A model generated the notes under the pieces. That model searched no databases. It was not told where the DNA came from and was given only the letters and a program-made list of their open reading frames with translations. The position numbers and the translations under genes were made by a program. Below, piece after piece: positions 58,271 through 64,000 of a DNA stretch of 64,000 bases. Each line of letters opens with the position of its first letter. Position 1 is the stretch's first letter. The DNA is from Mycogone perniciosa (lineage: Eukaryota > Ascomycota > Sordariomycetes > Hypocreales > Hypocreaceae). The stretch is from the NCBI GenBank assembly GCA_025331125.1, contig JAOALB010000147.1, positions 62,001-126,000 on the forward strand, written 5' to 3'.

Positions 58271-60588
58271 ATTATAGAATTAATATTAATAAACAAATTA
58301 TTTTTAAAATAATAATTAATTTGATTTCTTTAAATAAATAAATAAAACTTTTCTTTATTTTATAAAAGGTTTTACTTTAAAGAAATATTTGATGATAGCC
58401 CTTTTATTAAAGGAGTATATCCCTTTTTACTTAAAAAAGAAATATACCTTTAAAGGCTAACTATTTAAATTAAATAACTTTAATTAAAGGGAAAAAAGGT
58501 ATTTAATTATTAAAAGACTATTTTTATTAAAACTTTAATAGGTTATTTTAATTTTAAATAAAAGAATTAAAAGTAAATAAAAAACTTTTAAATATAAGAA
58601 TATTAAATTTAACATTTCTTGAACTTTTAGTTGAAGGAATTATTTAATTATATATTTAGTTTAATATTAATACCCTTTAAAACTACTATAACAAAGGATA
58701 AAGAAAGATTAACTTTTTTAATATAAAATAAAAAAATACTTTTTTAAAAGTTTTTCTTTTCTATTTAAGCTTTTAAAAATATTTAAAAGATAAGGCTATT
58801 TATAGGGATTAATTTTATAAATAGATTTAATAATAAAAATATTTTTTAGTTTTTAAAAACCTATATATAAAAAATACAAGATTAAAGAATTTTAATAAAG
58901 AATTAAAAAACGTATTTAAAACTATTTATAAAATTAAAGAAATAAAGAATTAATTTAGATTTTTATTAAAAAAAGTATTAATTAACATAAAATTAAAAGA
59001 GAGTTTATATAATATTATAAATAAGATAATAAAAAATAATTAAAGTTATATAGTATATAGCTTTAGAATCTTTACTATTATAAACTTATTAACATATGAT
59101 TTATAATAAATTAATTACTTTAATATTAATACTTTTATTAAAAGTTTAATAAAAGAAATTAAAAGGCAATAATATTATATTTTTATAATATTATTAAAGT
59201 AATATTATTAAAGCTGCTTTAATTAATAATAGGCTTTAAAAAAATTAAAGAAACTAAGAACTTTAAAGAATTAATTTATATTAAAGTTTAAATACTTTGG
59301 TATAACAGAATATTTCTAAAACTTAATACTTAAAAAGTTTATTTTTCAAAGTTTATAAAGATAGATTTTAAAAACAAAGCTATATTTAAATCATTGATAT
59401 TGAAATTAAATTTAATTATAGAAGAATAAAAAGAATAATAGTTTAAGCTTATAAAATTAGTTATAACTTTACAGCTTAAAAATTAAATGAATACTTTATT
59501 TAAAAAGTTCAGTGGATTAATAATTTAACTTTTTTAATAAAAAGAAAGGTAATTAATTTAAAAAAAAGGAATATTATTATATTACTTTTAATAGTAATAA
59601 AGTTAATTAAAAATCTTTTATTTTAATAATTACTGTTAATAATATTAATATAATAAGTCCTTTATATAATAATATATTAATTACTTTCCTTTATTATTAT
59701 TTGAAGGCAATTATTAATATAAAATACTATTAATATTATATGAATAAAAGGTATTTTCTTGCAAACTATATTAAATTAATTTATAGAAAAGCCTATAAGC
59801 TTGTAATATATAACTTAATAGTAATAATAATTTAATTAAACCTATAAAAAACCTTAATTTTAATTTAATTTATTATATTAATTATAACTATAAAAACCTA
59901 TATATATAAAATATTAATACTTAAAATAAAATTTTTCAAACTTTAAAAGGATATTTTTTTTGTATTTAAATATAAAATCCTTTTAAAATAGTATTTTAAA
60001 GCCTTTTTTAAAAGAGCGGCTATAAACTTAATTGCCTGCTTAATTTATAATATTAAAGTTGCCTTAAATAAAAGGGAAATTATAACTTAATTTACTTTTA
60101 ATATTTTTAAGGCTTTTAATATTATTATAAAAAATAAATTAATTTTATAGTTTAAGCAATAAAGCTAATTTATTTAGTTTATAAAATAAATAAAGTCTTT
60201 TATAAATAATAGAATTACTTTTATTTATAAAAGAAATAAAACTAATTTACTAAACTTTACCTTTGAACATAGTACTTTATAAAGGTCTTTTATTTCTTTT
60301 ATTATATTAATACTATACTTTAGCTTAATCCTTTAGCTTAAAGACTAATAATTTTACTTTAAGTACACTAACAATATTACTATATTTATTATAAAGGGGT
60401 TTACTTAAAAAACAGCTACCTTTATATAATAAACGCTTAATAAAATACTAGAATAAGGAATAGAGAATATAGTATTATTTAACTATATTAAAGCTAAACT
60501 GCTATACTTTTATTATATAAAAGGCTAAATATATAAAGAAAGTATTATAATAGAGGGAAAACCAGTTTAGCTTAAAGAGGATATCTAG
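58271..60588. other. AT-rich RIP-degraded DNA, no gene
   Basis: Probably interior of the preceding family E element or of another old retroelement, with a few mildly GC-richer patches near 60000-60580. Stops in all frames, no readable motif. Confidence 0.45.
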
Positions 60589-60996
60589 TGTTACGACCCG
60601 ACCCTCTTATAGCTGTATAAAGGGTTTAAGGCAGTATATACCCTAAAAGAACAATATAACGACTATCCAATTAAGAAAGATTACTTAGATTACTGTAAAT
60701 TATAGATTACTTAAATTACGGACTATAAACTAAAGTAATCTAATATAATTATAATCTATATATAATTTAATTATATTTACTATATATCTCTTTTATATAT
60801 AAAACTAGATAAATTATAATTATTTAATATAGTTACTTAAATAGTTATTAATATAATTATTTACTAAAACTACCTATTCTATAAAATAGTAATTATATTA
60901 CCTTGTTTAATATTTATGTTTAACCTTTTTATTAATATAAGCCCTATAAACTTTAATTTAACTATTAAAAACCACTTAGATTATTATATATTAACG
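60589..60996 (+). repeat. 5' LTR of the partial gypsy-like element
   Basis: 408 bp; the first ~30 bases keep normal GC (GACCCGACCCTC), and the remainder is AT-shifted. Homologous along its length with 44980-45373 and 37301-37686 in reverse complement. Confidence 0.78.
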
Positions 60997-62812
60997 ACTT
61001 TTATTTAAAAGGCTATTAAAAATCTTAAGCAGTACTATAAGTATATCTATTATAGTATCCTTTTTTAATAATCCCAATACTTTACCCTTTATTTTACCTT
61101 TTCGCTAAAGACAGGATAATAATAGAGATAATAATATAAATAGAAGTAAAAATAAAGATAAAGTTAATAAAACGGAATAACTTTACATTTATATAAAGAA
61201 AGCCTTTTAATATATAAAAGCTAATTATATAAAATAAAAATAATACTATGAATATCTAAATGCCGAAAACACTAAACTTTAATAAATAATTCACTAATAG
61301 CAAATAACTATTATAAACTTATAAAATTAAGCCTTACTTACTCTAAGCTTTATACTAAACTATAAAAGAAATTAACCTTTAAGGGATTTAAAAGAGTTAT
61401 TTAAAATATAGCCTTTTAAGGCTTTTAACGGAAATACTATAGCACTTTAACTATTTTCCACTTAATTATATAACTACTTTACCTACTTCTTAACTAGCCT
61501 TAATATAAAGACTAATAAAGTCTTTTTAGCTGCTAGACAATTTAAAGGCAATGCCTTAAAATAGTTTAAACCTATTTCAAAGGATTTCTTTAATAATAAA
61601 AGTAAAGCTAATAAATAAATATAATTTATATTTATTAGCTATAACTAGTTTAAAGAGAAATTAAAGAATATCTTTAATAATATTAAGAAAGAATATATTA
61701 TAGAAAATAAATTTATAAACTTAATTTAATAAAGAAAATATTCCAATTATACTATATACTTTAAGAATTATACTTTTAAAGTTAGATAAGGAAACTTTAC
61801 TTTTATTAAATACTTTTATAATAGATTTAAACTAAAAGTTAAAAGGGAAGCTTATAAATTTTCCTATAATAAAGGTATTATTAAGTTTATTAAAAAATAT
61901 ATAAATGTAAATAATTTACTTTATAAACTTTATTTAAATATAAAGAAAGGATAATAGTAATCTAAATAAGTTTATAAATATTAAAGATATATAAATTAAA
62001 GTAAAAAGTAATAAAAATATATTGCTAGCTTTAATAATAAAAGATTTAGTTAAATAGATTTAAATACTATTTAAAAAGGAAGGGTAAAGGTTATTTATTA
62101 TAACTATAATAAACTAAAATATATTTTAAGGGACTATAAAGCTTTATAAAAGTTAAAAATTAATAAACCTTAAAAGCTTATACTAAAACCTAGATAAAAG
62201 GTTAATATAGTTTTAAAAACTATTAATTATATATTACTTAACTAGACTATATACTATAATAATAGCTACTTTATTTATAAATCTAGTAAAAATAAAAGCA
62301 AATAATACTTTAAATAACCTAAAAAGATATTTATAATAAATTAAAGGGGATATTAATTAAAACTTAAATCCTTAACTTTTAAAGATATTCTTAAAGAAAG
62401 TATAGTAAATAGGTATTTACTATACCTAGATAGTTTAATAAAATAAAACCTAGACTTTAGCTATATAAAGTTAAATAGGGATAATAGTATTTTAGATAAA
62501 TAAATAGTTACTGTAATCGATTATTAATATTTTAACTAAATTACTGCAGGCAATAAAGGATAGATTAGCAGCAGTAACTTTAATAATAAAAATAAAAATA
62601 ACCCTTTATAATATAGACTATCGCTATATAGTACTATACTTTTAAAACTAGAAAATATATTACCTATAAATAGTAACCTTAAAGGTAAGCTAAATAAATA
62701 TTACCTAAACTTAATTGAAAGAGTTACTATAGGTATATAGTAAAACAGGATAAACCTATACCTATATAAATAGCCTTATACGCAAAATAAAGTTAATAAT
62801 AAAATAGCTATT

Positions 62813-63393
62813 TGTTAAAGTAATAAGGTTATACTGAACCTTATTTATATGCAGCTTCTAGGAAGCTGCATATAATGCAGTAATGAGGAAACGACTGAGA
62901 GTCTAATTGGGTCAACAATAAATAAACAATTAAATTGTAACTAATCTAATAGCTGAAAAGCTATAGAATATCTAGTGTATATACGGCTGGATTATAGAAG
63001 TGATTGTAGAATAATGCTTTATCTTCTATAATAGTCCTCCGACTAGATAATAGAAATATAGCGGCAGAGTTGGGTTCGTGGCTCTATTCCTATTTTCTGC
63101 AAAATTCATTTATATAGGAAATCGGCCAAATCGACTCATAGCCATACAAACAGGAAACCATTTTAGTCAGATTTTTCACAATAGCCATTGTGGCCATTGT
63201 ATTGAGTCTAGGGTAGGCGGGATAGCTGGTCCTAGCTCAATTGTTATCGTTGAAGATAACAGAAATTTCCTGACTTACACCGAAGTTCCTCCGGAACTCG
63301 GTCCTAGCGTCGGGCCTAATTCCGGGTCTAGCTAGAATAGGAAGGTTACCTAAATACACTGAAATCCTTACTTTTTAGCCCTCCTTTTTAACA
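62813..63393 (+). repeat. Solo LTR, 581-bp family, copy D, nearly unmutated (TSD CTATT)
   Basis: 581 bp, TGTTAAAGTAATAAGG...CCCTCCTTTTTAACA, with a perfect 5-bp duplication CTATT (62808-62812, 63394-63398). The second half (63080-63350) has normal GC. The hairpin GCAGCTTCTAGGAAGCTGC (about 62851-62869) is intact. It interrupts the gypsy-like element, whose homology resumes right after it. An open stretch inside (63078-63335) has no ATG and is not a gene. Confidence 0.92.
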
Positions 63394-64000
63394 CTATTAA
63401 AGCTATCCCAGTTACTTTAACTATATATAAAAAACCTATATATTTCTATATATAAAAAGACTATATTGTGAATAACCCTAGTTATAAAAAGCATTATATT
63501 ATATCTTAAGTTATTTATATTATATATAGGTATATAGTATATTTTTAAGAAAAAGTAAAGTATAATGCATTTTTAATTAAAATCCTATTTTACTTTATAG
63601 AATAAATATAGGATTACAATACTTTTAAAGAATAGGTTATTACTATATAGTATTAAGACTTTAAGATTGTTATTATTAAACTAGATACTAAAACTTTAAA
63701 GGAATATTATTAGCTATAAGGACTTAAAGAATATAAGTTTAAAGGATACTATATTTACTGCTAAGAGAAATTAATAGAATAGCACCTCTGCTATAATAAA
63801 AGGTTTAAGTGTAATCGATAATATTACTTAAAGTGCAATAGCTTAAAGTAATAATATTTTACTGCTTTAATATTAAATATATATTTAAGATAATTATATT
63901 ACTTACTACTTTTAAGTTAACTATAATTGTTCCTTTTTTACTATTATTAATTATTCTTTAAACTATTAATACTAAACTAGTAAAAGGTATTAGTTTAGTT

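Larger units (their letters stand above)
60589..64000 (+). mobile_element. Gypsy-like LTR retrotransposon, 5' part (runs off the window)
   Basis: A 5' LTR at 60589-60996 begins TGTTACGACCCGACCCTC and ends ATTATATATTAACG. It is the least decayed version of the LTRs bounding 37301-45373. The internal sequence from 60997 aligns with the internal start of that element in reverse complement, continuing after the nested solo LTR at 62813-63393 (63394-63610 matches about 42900-43190 inverted). This part should be gag and the start of pol, but no frame is intact. No target duplication can be checked because the other end is outside the window. Confidence 0.75.

Noticed and set aside
63078..63335. 85-codon plus-strand frame
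   Set aside because: It starts at GTG, lies entirely inside a solo LTR with a confirmed target duplication, and the corresponding region of other copies is not conserved as a frame.

Overview
The window looks like a chromosome segment from a filamentous ascomycete (Pezizomycotina). The evidence is a Zn2Cys6 fungal transcription factor split by a 50-nt intron, fungal-type GH31 and SDR genes, and a bipartite composition: short gene-bearing islands of ordinary GC content inside very AT-rich DNA. The AT-rich DNA consists of LTR retrotransposons decayed almost entirely by C-to-T and G-to-A changes, the pattern expected of repeat-induced point mutation (RIP). The order (Eurotiales, Hypocreales or other) cannot be fixed from the sequence. 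I saw no rRNA, tRNA or CRISPR.

Gene island 1 (1-6,950): a truncated Zn2Cys6 activator and a complete intracellular GH31 alpha-glycosidase lie head to tail on the minus strand and look like a small sugar-utilisation pair. A 488-bp Tc1/mariner-type MITE with TA duplications sits at 4508-4995. A complete short-chain dehydrogenase (Ayr1-like) is on the plus strand at 5973-6866. Two inverted solo copies of an unusually short 119-bp LTR (7071-7189 and 7856-7974), each with its own 5-bp target duplication, mark the edge of the island.

Repeat block 1 (about 8,000-27,860): RIP-ruined relics. Recognisable parts are solo LTRs of a 581-bp family, a 391-bp terminal-repeat family (E) with 4-bp duplications, copia relics, and a full-length Ty1/copia element on the minus strand (20022-27142, 274-bp LTRs, 5-bp TSD).

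Gene island 2 (about 27,860-31,250): one intact large gene on the minus strand. It encodes a degenerate P-loop/GTPase-like domain, eight tandem 38-residue coiled-coil repeats, a proline-rich linker and C-terminal ankyrin repeats. This is the most interesting protein in the window.

Repeat block 2 (about 31,250-64,000): nested LTR elements. A full-length 8.07-kb gypsy-like element (37301-45373, TSD TTTAG) holds an E copy. A copia relic was split by a younger copia element (50099-56040, TSD TTATA) whose 5' LTR was itself invaded by a nearly unmutated E copy. A second gypsy-like element starts at 60589, runs off the window and is interrupted by a solo LTR (62813-63393, TSD CTATT). The nesting gives a relative chronology of insertion and RIP. 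No retroelement reading frame is intact.

Method limits: alignments were done by eye. LTR boundaries rest on matching target duplications and equal lengths; internal domain limits are approximate.
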